In this document: positions 1-7,015 of the stretch, piece by piece
Position numbering within the stretch: position 1 is the first letter of the stretch
Layout of the letters: each line of letters begins with the position of its first letter
Source of the DNA: JBEKLJ01 sp050010255
GTDB taxonomy: Bacteria > Acidobacteriota > Terriglobia > Bryobacterales > Bryobacteraceae
Direction of reading: 5' to 3'
NCBI GenBank assembly: GCA_050010255.1
Contig: JBEKLJ010000053.1
Location: 1-17,196 of the forward strand
DNA: 17,196 bases
The notes under the pieces: generated by a model
Seen by the model: only the letters and a program-made list of their open reading frames with translations
Told to the model about the DNA's origin: nothing
Databases searched by the model: none
Position numbers and translations under genes: made by a program

Positions 1-522
1 AGCGGGATCGCCCGCGACATCATCGACAGCACGAGCTTCACACCGGGGCAGGGCGAGTTGACCAGTTTCCCGGCCGAGCCTGCGGCCGAGCAGTACGACT
101 ACACGATCATTCCGGGGCATCTGGGCCAGGCCTGGCTGGGGAACGCGCCCGAGAGGTTCTACACGATCACGGCGGCCAGCGTGGTGCTGGAGAACGACAT
201 CAAGCCGCGATCGCAGGAGTTCGGCACCGACGGGCCGCGGTGCATCTCGCCGGGGCTGCGCACGGTGACGGCGGACCTGGAGCTGTTCGAGATGGACGAC
301 ACGGCCACCCGGGAGCTGTACCAGGCGGCGCGGCAGATCTCGCCGGTGGGCGTGATGTTCCAGTTGGGGCAGCAGGCCGGGCAACTGTTCGGGGTGTACC
401 TGAAGAGCGTGATCCCCGAGGTGCCGGAATTCGACGACAGCGAGACGCGGCTTCAATGGAAGTTCACGAGCTGCCGCGCGCAGGGCACGGGAGACGACGA
501 GATATACCTGGCATTCGGGTAG
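1..522 (+). CDS. Phage tail tube (major tail) protein, C-terminal part
   Basis: The frame is open from base 1, so this is the 3' part of a gene starting upstream; about 173 residues are visible. It would polymerise into the tail tube through which DNA passes. The visible part reads as a tail-tube domain: a stretch on fitted beta strands, then RCISPGLRTVTADLELFEMDD, then a helix (TRELYQAARQ), and an ending GQLFGVYLKSVIPEVPEFDD followed by alternating residues typical of the last tube strands. Assignment rests on this pattern plus position: it lies directly before a frameshifting chaperone gene and a tape-measure-like gene, the normal order in siphovirus and GTA tail modules. A TTG at 58 could serve as an internal start, but the upstream codons stay open and look coding. 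The stop TAG at 520-522 is 5 nt before the next ATG. The family is inferred without a profile search. Confidence 0.7.
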   Translation, partial: SGIARDIIDSTSFTPGQGELTSFPAEPAAEQYDYTIIPGHLGQAWLGNAPERFYTITAASVVLENDIKPRSQEFGTDGPRCISPGLRTVTADLELFEMDDTATRELYQAARQISPVGVMFQLGQQAGQLFGVYLKSVIPEVPEFDDSETRLQWKFTSCRAQGTGDDEIYLAFG

Positions 523-527
523 CAGCG

Positions 528-896
528 ATGGAGCACAACAGCGAGCGGACAATCGAGAGCCAGCAGGCGCCGGGGGTGCGGTTCACGATCGCGCGGATGT
601 CCTTCGGGCGGCGGATCGAGCTGACGCGGCGGATCTGGGAGCTAGCCGGGCGGGCGGAGTTCGCCGCGGCGGGTACGGGCGCGCGGGAGAAGCTCGAGGC
701 GGCGCTGCTGGAGGGCGAGATCGACCGGACCTACCTAGAGTGGGGGCTGCTGAAGATCGAGGGGCTGACCATCGATGGGGGGGCGGCGACGCCGGAGCTG
801 GTGGCGGCGTGCGGGCCCGAGGAGCTGAGCCGGGAAATTGTGGCGGCGATCAAGGCCGAGTGCGGGCTCAGCGAGGAAGAACGAAAAAACTCATAG
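528..896 (+). CDS. Tail assembly chaperone (gpG-like, zero-frame product)
   Basis: A 122-residue protein beginning MEHNSERTIESQQ. It resembles the short tail assembly chaperones that coat the tape measure protein and recruit tube subunits in lambda-like phages (gpG). The central part is helical, with RMSFGRRIELTRRIWELAG and a KLEAALLEGEID helix, then TYLEWGLLKIEGL, and the end is acidic (CGLSEEERKNS). The ATG at 528 was chosen because it follows the tail-tube stop by 5 nt; codons upstream in this frame overlap the tube gene and look like shadow sequence. No clear Shine-Dalgarno is visible, as for several genes in this module. The last codons, CGA AAA AAC TCA TAG, contain a canonical -1 slippery heptamer just before the stop, and the -1 frame stays open for another 108 codons. 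Function is inferred from size, position and this recoding feature. Confidence 0.72.
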   Translation: MEHNSERTIESQQAPGVRFTIARMSFGRRIELTRRIWELAGRAEFAAAGTGAREKLEAALLEGEIDRTYLEWGLLKIEGLTIDGGAATPELVAACGPEELSREIVAAIKAECGLSEEERKNS

Positions 897-1216
897 TCGC
901 CTTCCACTTCCAGTTTTCGAATCCGGCCCGGTGGAAGTGCGACGAATGCCGCAGGAACGGGCTGGAGAGCAAGCGGCGATGCGCGCGGGCGGAGGGGGGG
1001 CCGGCGGGCGAGGCGCGCGTGATATGGGCGCGGCGCGGAGTGGGGGCCACGCTCTGCCCGAAGTCGCAGATCACGGGCGACAGCGCGGCCTGGCTGGAGC
1101 TGTACCACGTCTGGAAGCGCCTGGGGTTCCCCGAGACGCGGACCCTGAGCGCGCGCGAGGCGCACGCGATGCTGATCCTGGAGCAGGAGTCCGAGGCAGA
1201 CCGTGAACGGAACTGA
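528..1216 (+). CDS. Tail assembly chaperone, predicted -1 frameshift fusion (gpGT-like)
   Basis: Predicted product of a -1 shift at 884-890: 121 zero-frame codons (528-890), base 890 read twice, then 108 codons to the TGA at 1214-1216, about 229 residues. In lambda-like phages such a minor fusion (gpGT) binds both the tape measure and the tube protein. The -1 extension has no ATG near its start, yet has protein-like sequence: LIVAFHFQF, a cysteine-bearing part (WKCDECRRNGLESKRRC and a later TLCPKSQ), and a helical end (SAAWLELYHVWKRLGF, then REAHAMLILEQESEADRERN). The C-x2-C plus two further cysteines could bind zinc, but this is only a suggestion. The end overlaps the next gene's GTG start by 14 nt. 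The alternative, a separate gene, would need a start such as the GTG near 1018, which would discard the cysteine segment. Frameshifting is inferred, not measured. Confidence 0.7.
884..943 (+). promoter_or_regulatory. Programmed -1 ribosomal frameshift signal
   Basis: Slippery heptamer A AAA AAC at 884-890 lies exactly in the X XXY YYZ phase of the chaperone reading frame. A 5-nt spacer (891-895) follows. The stem is 896-907 paired with 931-943: five pairs (gtcgc with gcgac), one bulged T at 938, then seven pairs (cttccac with gtggaag), closing a 23-nt loop at 908-930. The zero-frame stop (894-896) sits at the base of the stem. Each element is a known part of -1 signals in phage tail chaperone genes; their efficiency here is unknown. 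Confidence 0.75.
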
Positions 1217-1832
1217 CGCGATGCTGGAGCGCGTGCTGGCGGGCGGCGGCGGCCGCGGGGCGAGCGATATCGTCGCCGAAGTGGTGAATCAACTCGGCGG
1301 CGGGAAGTCCGATGCGAGCACGCTGCTGGCAACGCAACTGGAGCAGGTGCGAATGGCGAGCCAGACGCAGGCCGAGGCGGTACTGGAGAACACGCTCGCG
1401 GTGATGTCGAACACGACCGCGCAGGCGAGCAGCAGCGGCGGCGGCGGAGGCTCGGCGCTGAAAACCGCGGGCGAGGTCGCCTGGGACGTGCTGGGCAGCG
1501 GGCTGGGACTGGCCCCGTTGATCAGCGGCCTGGTGAAGCTGTTCGGCGGCGGGCAGGGGACCGAGGAGCCGGCGCCGCTAACCGTCTACCAGCCGCCACA
1601 GCCGCTGCGGCTGGAGGGCAGCGTTCTGCGGCAGGCCGGGGAGACCGAGTGGAGCACGCCGGAGCCGGCGGGGCAGGGCAGAGCGGTCCCGGTGACGATG
1701 CCGCAGGTGACCATCCAGGTGAGCGCGATGGACAGCCAGTCGTTCCTGGACCACAGCGACGACATCGCGCGCGCGGTGAAGCAGGCAATGCTGAACTCGA
1801 ACGCGCTGAACGATGTTGTGAACGAGCTCTGA
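1203..1832 (+). CDS. Short tape-measure-like tail protein
   Basis: A 209-residue protein placed where the tail tape measure gene belongs, between the chaperone and the distal tail genes. A tape measure sets tail length and is ejected ahead of the DNA. Residues about 35-72 are helical and Gln/Ala rich; 75-83 is a Ser/Gly linker (SSSGGGGG); 90-117 is a hydrophobic Gly-rich segment (WDVLGSGLGLAPLISGLVKLF); 120-165 is Pro-rich. The end, VTIQVSAMDSQSFLDHSDDI followed by ARAVKQAMLNS, closely recalls the C-terminus of much larger tape measure proteins. The size is very small for a siphovirus (often 600-1500 residues) but similar to what I recall for the Rhodobacter GTA. Start: GTG at 1203 with GAGG about 8 nt upstream, overlapping the -1 frame; ATG at 1221, just after the -1 frame stop, is a good alternative and would remove six residues. 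Confidence 0.55.
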   Translation: MNGTDAMLERVLAGGGGRGASDIVAEVVNQLGGGKSDASTLLATQLEQVRMASQTQAEAVLENTLAVMSNTTAQASSSGGGGGSALKTAGEVAWDVLGSGLGLAPLISGLVKLFGGGQGTEEPAPLTVYQPPQPLRLEGSVLRQAGETEWSTPEPAGQGRAVPVTMPQVTIQVSAMDSQSFLDHSDDIARAVKQAMLNSNALNDVVNEL

Positions 1833-1834
1833 CG

Positions 1835-2194
1835 ATGGCAGCCTTCCCGAAGCTGAAGACCGGCGCGGTGGCGCAGTACCCGACGGCGCGCAGCCTGGCG
1901 TATGCGACCGATGTGCACCGGTTCCTGGACGGAAGCGAGCAGAAGTACCGTGTGCGCGGGCGGCCGGCGCGGCGGTGGGGGATACAGCTGGAGCTGCTCG
2001 ACGATACGGAGCTGGCGGCCATCGAGGAGTTCTTCGTGACGCAGCAAGGGCGCTACGGGACGTTCTCGTTCGAGGACCCGTGGGACAGCACACTCTATTC
2101 GGATTGCAGCTTCGAGCAGGACGAGGTCGCCATCGAGCTGACCGGCGAGCGGCGCGGCCGGCTGCGGCTTGTGATCCGAAGCAACGAGGGATGA
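1835..2194 (+). CDS. Distal tail-type protein (DUF2460-like), short copy
   Basis: A 119-residue protein starting 2 nt after the tape-measure-like gene. Its first 85 residues share a pattern with the next gene: FPxLxTGAxAQxP at the start, then WGIQLELLDDTELAAIEEFF and a GRYGTFSFEDPWDS segment. This layout (a Trp/Leu-rich strand, a Glu-rich helix, then G-x-F-x-F-x-DP) is typical of the small distal tail and baseplate-ring proteins of siphoviruses and GTAs (DUF2460-like, GTA gp12-like). Such a protein would form a ring joining the tube to the hub. The last 30 residues form a basic beta-like tail (ELTGERRGRLRLVIRSNEG). No signal peptide or membrane segment is seen. The ATG at 1835 is the only sensible start. 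Family assignment comes from pattern memory and synteny; the role as a ring protein is inference. Confidence 0.55.
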   Translation: MAAFPKLKTGAVAQYPTARSLAYATDVHRFLDGSEQKYRVRGRPARRWGIQLELLDDTELAAIEEFFVTQQGRYGTFSFEDPWDSTLYSDCSFEQDEVAIELTGERRGRLRLVIRSNEG

Positions 2195-2195
2195 G

Positions 2196-2981
2196 ATGCT
2201 CTACTTCCCGCAACTCTCCACCGGCGCAACCGCGCAGTTCCCGTGCACGAAGACGGTCCGAGAGCGGACGGTGGCGACCGAGGCCGAGGACGGCAGCGTG
2301 GTCAAGCTGTTCGACCCGGGCGGGTCCGCGGTGGAGTGGAAGCTGGAACTGGACGGCCTGAGCGGAGAGGAGTGGGCTGCGCTGGAGGGGCTGTTCCAGA
2401 ACGCGGAGGGCCAGGCGGGCAGTTTCGTGTTTCTCGACCCGCTGGGTAACCTGCTTTCCTGGAGCGAGGAACTGGCGGCGACCGCCTGGGCGAAAGCGGG
2501 CGCCGTGGCGCTGACCGGCGGAGCAAGCGATCCGCTGGGCGGGTCGAGCGCCACGCGCGCGACGAGCAGCGGCGGGCAGGGATGGATTGAGCAGATCATC
2601 GCTGCGCCGGGCTCGTATCAGTATTGCCTGAGCGTGTATGCCCGCAGCGACACGGCGCCCACGGTGACGCTGTACGAACGCGCGGGCGCGGAGACGGCGA
2701 GCCTGCGGTTCACTCTGGCGCCGGCGTGGCGGCGGCTGGAGTTCCCGTGCAAGCTGGCGCAGGCGGCCGAGGCGGTGACGTTCGGGGCGGAGCTGGAGGC
2801 GGGGGCGACGGTAGACCTGTTCGGGTTCCAGGTGGAGGCACAAACCGGGGCATCGGCATACAAGCGGACGGGCGCCCGCTCGGGCGTGTATGCGAACGCG
2901 TCATTCGCGGTGGACGTGCTGGAGATGAGGAGCGAGGGGCCGGGGGCGTACTCGTGCGCGCTGCGGATCAGGGCGCGGTGA
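2196..2981 (+). CDS. Distal tail-type protein, long paralogue with C-terminal beta-sandwich-like extension
   Basis: A 261-residue protein starting 1 nt after the previous stop, with a good ribosome binding site GAGGG at 2186-2190, 5 nt before the ATG. Residues 1-85 are a diverged copy of the preceding protein: YFPQLSTGATAQFP, VEWKLELDGLSGEEWAALEG and GSFVFLDPLGN match it in order. Residues about 86-261 are an added domain: LSWSEELAATAWAKAG, then SSATRATSSGGQGWIEQII, then many short beta-type strands. This order (an opening Trp motif, a Thr/Ser-rich strand, then YCLSVYARSDTAPTVTLYER and WRRLEFPCKLAQ) resembles the lectin- or carbohydrate-binding-type sandwich domains found on phage tail proteins. 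A receptor or surface-binding role is therefore possible but unproven. The tandem paralogues most likely arose by duplication. Confidence 0.55.
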   Translation: MLYFPQLSTGATAQFPCTKTVRERTVATEAEDGSVVKLFDPGGSAVEWKLELDGLSGEEWAALEGLFQNAEGQAGSFVFLDPLGNLLSWSEELAATAWAKAGAVALTGGASDPLGGSSATRATSSGGQGWIEQIIAAPGSYQYCLSVYARSDTAPTVTLYERAGAETASLRFTLAPAWRRLEFPCKLAQAAEAVTFGAELEAGATVDLFGFQVEAQTGASAYKRTGARSGVYANASFAVDVLEMRSEGPGAYSCALRIRAR

Positions 2982-2994
2982 CCGCGCGGGCGGA

Positions 2995-3014
2995 GCCGGA
3001 CCTGGCGGTCCGGC
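2995..3014 (+). other. GC-rich hairpin after distal tail gene
   Basis: A perfect 8-bp inverted repeat (gccggacc and ggtccggc) closes a 4-nt loop (tggc), 14 nt after the stop at 2981. It is not followed by a T run, so it is not a standard intrinsic terminator. It could protect or attenuate the mRNA between the distal tail genes and the large hub gene. Confidence 0.5.
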
Positions 3015-3020
3015 GCGGGC

Positions 3021-3062
3021 GTAGCCGCCCGCTCCACAGGGGTGGCCGCCCGTTCCACAGGG
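3021..3062 (+). repeat. Two tandem 21-bp direct repeats upstream of the hub gene
   Basis: Bases 3021-3041 and 3042-3062 are adjacent copies of a 21-bp unit that differ at two positions (A/G at unit position 3, C/T at position 12). The unit contains gccgcccg and ends in ccacaggg. The array lies in the only sizeable gap of the tail module (2982-3073), just before the hub start. Its role is unknown; a simple slippage duplication or a mobile repeat unit are both possible. Confidence 0.7.
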
Positions 3063-3073
3063 ACTAGGGCCGG

Positions 3074-6000
3074 ATGGCGACAATCAACGAACTCAAGGAA
3101 CTGGACCTCACCGAGACGCCGCTATTGCTGTTCGAGTGCACGCTCAGCTCGGGGCTGGTGGAGCGCTGGAGCACGCAGGCCGTGGAGCTGGATGGGCAGC
3201 AATACGAAGCGTGCGTGCTGCGGCACGACCTGTTCGAGATCAGCGCGGGGTTCGAGGGCGGCATCGACGCGCTGGCGAAGATCTCGATCTGGCTGGCGAA
3301 CGCCGACTCGCGGTTTTCCGAGATCGAGCGCAGCGTGGGGTGGAAGGGGGCGCGGGTCACGGCGCGGTTCGCGTTCTTCGACCTCCGGCAAGGCACGGCG
3401 GCATCCGAGGCGGTGACGCTCCTTAGGGGCATTGCGGACTCACCGGACGAGATCACGGAATCGACGCTGCGGCTGACGGTGATGAACAGCCTGAACCTCC
3501 AGCGGGTGTGGCTGCCGGAGGCGCGGGTGGAGCGCCGGTGCCCGTGGACGTTCCCGACGGGAACGGGACAGCGGACCGAGGCGGCGCAGGGAGGGGGCGA
3601 GGGGAAATACTCGCCGTTCTACCGCTGCGGGTACTCGGCGGACCGGCCGGATGGCGCGGGGAACCTCGACAGCGGAACGCCGTACGCGGCCTGCGACCGG
3701 ACGCGGGCGCAGTGCCAAGCGCGGGGGATGTTCGACCGCGACGGCGCACAGCGCGCGACGCGGCGGTTCGGCGGGATCGAATTCGTGCCGCCGGCGACCC
3801 TGGTGCGGAGCTACGGCGAGCGGGGGCGGCACCTCTCGGAACCCGTCGAGAACCGGGCCCGGTACAACGACTTCGTTCCGCTGGTCTACGGCACGGTCTG
3901 GTACGCGCCGCTGATCGTGTTCTCGAAGAACGACGGCAACCTGACGCGGATGGAAGTCCTGCTGGGGATGGGCGAAGTCGAGAACGTGCTGAAGGTGCTG
4001 GTCAACGACGTGGACATCCCGCTAGGGCAAGCGGGACGGGACATGACCGCGACCGGGTGGTTCAACGTGATGACCACGGGCGGGCGGACGGGCGGCTTTG
4101 ACCCGGACTACTTGGACGCGAGCGGAAACCCGCTGGGAGACCCCTACGGAAGCATGGCGGCGCTTTCGGTGGTGGTGCCGAACCAGATCAGCGACGGGAG
4201 GAGCCTGCCTGACATCCAGGTGCTGCTCCAGGGGCTGAAGCTGGAGCAGTTCGACGCCAACGGCGCGACTCTGGGCGAGAGCTTCACGGGCAATCCGGCG
4301 TGGGTGGTGCTGGACCTGCTGCGGCGGTGCGGCTGGAAGCTGGGGGACATCGACGTGGCCAGCTTTGCGCGGGCGGCCGCCAACTGCGACGAGCTGATCA
4401 CCGCGCGCGACCTGAACGGGAACCTAATCGACCTACCGCGGTTCCAGTGCAGCCTGGTGCTGCGGCAGAGGCGGACGGCGGCCGACGCGATCCGAGGGGT
4501 GAGGAACGCGGCGCGGTTGTTTCTGACCTACGGCGCGAGCGGGCGGCTGGAGATGCGGGTCGAAGACACGCTGGCGCGCCAGCAGGCCGTGAAGCCGGCG
4601 GGAAGCAACGCGACCTCGACGGTGAACGGCGGCTGGCCGGCCTACGAATTCGGCGACGGGACGGGCGGAATAACCGGGATCCTGCGGCGGGCCAACGGCG
4701 AGCCGTCGATCCGGGTGTGGTCGCGGAGCACGGCCGAGACGCCGAATCGGGTGGCGCTGGAATTCCAGGACGCCTTCAACGAGTTCCAACAGGACAGCCT
4801 GTCGCTGGTGGACGTGGACGACGAGCTCAAGGTGGGGCAGGAAGTGAGCCTAACGGCGCCGGCGCTGGGGGTGCCGAACTTCAGCCAGGCCGCCCGGGTG
4901 GTGCGGTTCTGCCTGGACAAGGCGGTGGCCGGAAACACCTACGTCGATTTCGAGACGACGGTGCGGGCGCTGGGGCTAGAGCCGGGCGACCTGATCACCC
5001 TGACCTACATGAAAGAGGGCTTCAACCGGCAGCCGTTCCGCATCGTGAGCATCACGCCGGGGACGAACTACCGCACGGCGGCGATCACGGTGCAGATCCA
5101 CGACGATGGGTGGTACGACGACCACAACGGGGGCGACTACACCTGGCCGTACGCGAGGCGCCAGCCGGCGTTCGGGATCGGGATGCCGAGGCCGGTGGCG
5201 GGCAAGGTGCGGGACCAATGGGGCGAGCCGCAACTGGAGATCGTCGAGAGGAGCGAGGCTGGGGCGGACGGCACGAACGCGATCATGCTGGCGGCCGGCT
5301 TCGAGCCGCCGCGGCAGCCGGCTGCGAGCGGACTCGGGATTCCGGTGGTGAGCCTGGCGGCCAGCAGCGGGAGCACGGGCGGGACGCTGGCCGGAGACCA
5401 GACGCTGTACTACGCGGTGACGGCGGGCGACGCCGCGGGGCAGGAGAGCGGGGTGTCGTTCGCCGTGCGGGTGACGATTCCGGCGGGGACGAGCACGAAC
5501 ACGGTGACGCTCGGGGGTCTGAGCTTCACGAGCGACGCAACCTGCTTCCACGTGTACCGGGGGACGGCGCCCTCGCAGCTCTTGCGGATCGCGGCGGGTC
5601 ATGCCATCGCGAGCGAGTTCACCGACACGGGCGTGGAGGCCGAGCTAGTGCCGCCGCCGGACGAGAACTACGACCACGCGAACCTCTACTGGCGGCTGGA
5701 GCAGCAACCGGAGTACAACGCGACGCTGGTTGGGGAGCAGTCGATTGGCAACTCGACCCTGGCGATGCCGGCGAATCTCTACCGTGGGATGACGGTGCGC
5801 GTCACGCGCGGTAAGGGGGCGGGGCAGGAGCGGAGCATCACGTCGAACGATGCGACCACGCTGACCACGGGGACGAAGTGGGCCGTCGAGCCGGAGGATA
5901 CGAGCTGGTTCGTGATTGCGGAGTCGGGCTGGCACTTCGGCGCGGCGGGGAGCGCGGGGCCGCTGGAGTTCGAGGCGCCGAACCGGCCGGGCGCGACCGT

Positions 6001-7006
6001 GCACGTCTCGGCGCGGGCGGCCAACGTCTACGACCGGGAGTGCCCCTACGAGCTGAGCCCGGTGACGCGGTGGCGGATCACGGGGGCGGGCGGGCTATAC
6101 GATCTCGACGTGCCGGGGACGCCGGTGTTCGGCTTGATGACGCGGCACCGGGGAGATGCGGAGCTGATCGGGGTGGCGTTCGAGAATCTGGAGAACACGC
6201 GCACGATCAGCTCAGGCACGCTGACGCTGCACTACCGGAACGAGCTGGCGGGGCCGCCGGCGTGCCTGCTGGCGGCGGCGATCGGGGCCGAGGCGGAGAC
6301 GATCACGCTGACGCAGGCGGGTGGGGCGGCGAAGGGCGACCTGATCCAGATCGACACCGAGCTGCTGCGGGTGGAAGACACGCTCGAAGGCGGCACCAGC
6401 TACGCGGTCACCCGCGGCGTGCAGGGGAGCCTGGCGGCGGCGCACGCGGCGGGCGCGCCGATATACGACCTGGTGAGCCGCACCTGTGTAGTGCCGTTTG
6501 CGCGCGACTTCTTCGGTAGTCCGGCGAGCGGGAACTACAACTACACGGCGGTGCTGGAAGACGCGCGGATCGCGAGCGCCGAGCTGTTCGTGACCAACGC
6601 GAGGGGGAACAGCGCGGTGGCGACCAACTGTTACACGGGGACCCAGGACCAGGGGCTGAGGACGCTCTCGGGCGGGCAGTTCGTGATCCAGGTGGAGGGC
6701 TACCTGGCAGTGGAGACGAACGCAGCCCCGCCGCTGGCGGCGCCGAGCGCGCACGCGGTGCGGGACGTTTCCGCGCGGGTCAACGATGCCCCGACGGGGG
6801 CGCCAGTCGAGCTGGAGGTGAAGCAGGACGGCGCGGCGTACTGCCAGCTTACGATCCCGGCCGGGGTGACGACGTCGAACGTGGTGGACGGCGCCGGGCT
6901 GCCGCCGCTGGAGGCGGGGGCGCAACTGACGCTGGACATAGTGTCGGTACCGGCGGCCACCGACGAAAAGCCGGGGCGGGACCTGACGGTCACGATCCGG
7001 CTCTGA
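3074..7006 (+). CDS. Large tail hub protein (DUF2163/gpL-like N-terminus joined to a gpJ/phage-tail_3-like hub)
   Basis: A 1310-residue protein, probably the central tail-tip hub. Residues 1-150 (LLLFECTLSSGLVERWS to TLRLTVMNSLNLQRVWLPEA) resemble DUF2163-type proteins (GTA gp13). Cysteines C156, C185, C207 and C214 follow, with CDRTRAQC giving C-x6-C; this resembles the four-cysteine Fe-S region of lambda gpL-type proteins. Residues about 235-700 (YNDFVPLVYGTVWYAPLIVF, VLLGMGEVENVLKVLVNDVD, ALGLEPGDLITLTYMKEGFN) look like a gpJ/phage-tail_3 hub. Beyond about 750 lie repeated beta-type domains, including a fibronectin-III-like stretch (about 755-855), ending in a beta-rich tail. Start ATG 3074 has AGGG at 3066-3069. 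Lambda keeps L and J as separate genes, so a fusion is suggested. No peptidase domain is evident. Confidence 0.7.
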   Translation: MATINELKELDLTETPLLLFECTLSSGLVERWSTQAVELDGQQYEACVLRHDLFEISAGFEGGIDALAKISIWLANADSRFSEIERSVGWKGARVTARFAFFDLRQGTAASEAVTLLRGIADSPDEITESTLRLTVMNSLNLQRVWLPEARVERRCPWTFPTGTGQRTEAAQGGGEGKYSPFYRCGYSADRPDGAGNLDSGTPYAACDRTRAQCQARGMFDRDGAQRATRRFGGIEFVPPATLVRSYGERGRHLSEPVENRARYNDFVPLVYGTVWYAPLIVFSKNDGNLTRMEVLLGMGEVENVLKVLVNDVDIPLGQAGRDMTATGWFNVMTTGGRTGGFDPDYLDASGNPLGDPYGSMAALSVVVPNQISDGRSLPDIQVLLQGLKLEQFDANGATLGESFTGNPAWVVLDLLRRCGWKLGDIDVASFARAAANCDELITARDLNGNLIDLPRFQCSLVLRQRRTAADAIRGVRNAARLFLTYGASGRLEMRVEDTLARQQAVKPAGSNATSTVNGGWPAYEFGDGTGGITGILRRANGEPSIRVWSRSTAETPNRVALEFQDAFNEFQQDSLSLVDVDDELKVGQEVSLTAPALGVPNFSQAARVVRFCLDKAVAGNTYVDFETTVRALGLEPGDLITLTYMKEGFNRQPFRIVSITPGTNYRTAAITVQIHDDGWYDDHNGGDYTWPYARRQPAFGIGMPRPVAGKVRDQWGEPQLEIVERSEAGADGTNAIMLAAGFEPPRQPAASGLGIPVVSLAASSGSTGGTLAGDQTLYYAVTAGDAAGQESGVSFAVRVTIPAGTSTNTVTLGGLSFTSDATCFHVYRGTAPSQLLRIAAGHAIASEFTDTGVEAELVPPPDENYDHANLYWRLEQQPEYNATLVGEQSIGNSTLAMPANLYRGMTVRVTRGKGAGQERSITSNDATTLTTGTKWAVEPEDTSWFVIAESGWHFGAAGSAGPLEFEAPNRPGATVHVSARAANVYDRECPYELSPVTRWRITGAGGLYDLDVPGTPVFGLMTRHRGDAELIGVAFENLENTRTISSGTLTLHYRNELAGPPACLLAAAIGAEAETITLTQAGGAAKGDLIQIDTELLRVEDTLEGGTSYAVTRGVQGSLAAAHAAGAPIYDLVSRTCVVPFARDFFGSPASGNYNYTAVLEDARIASAELFVTNARGNSAVATNCYTGTQDQGLRTLSGGQFVIQVEGYLAVETNAAPPLAAPSAHAVRDVSARVNDAPTGAPVELEVKQDGAAYCQLTIPAGVTTSNVVDGAGLPPLEAGAQLTLDIVSVPAATDEKPGRDLTVTIRL

Positions 7007-7015
7007 GATTCAGCC

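Noticed and set aside
740..883. ATG at 740 as start of an independent gene for the frame ending at 1216
   Set aside because: Residues encoded before 884 are Gly/Ala/Arg-rich shadow of the chaperone; protein-like sequence starts right at the slippery site, as frameshifting predicts.
1578..2843. Long minus-strand open frame of about 420 codons opposite the tape-measure and distal tail genes
   Set aside because: Arg/Pro/Ala-rich composition without family features; a by-product of high GC opposite well-supported + strand genes.
4300..5814. Alternative + frame of about 500 codons inside the hub gene
   Set aside because: Gly/Arg/Ala-rich out-of-frame translation; the hub frame contains the recognisable tail-protein sequence.
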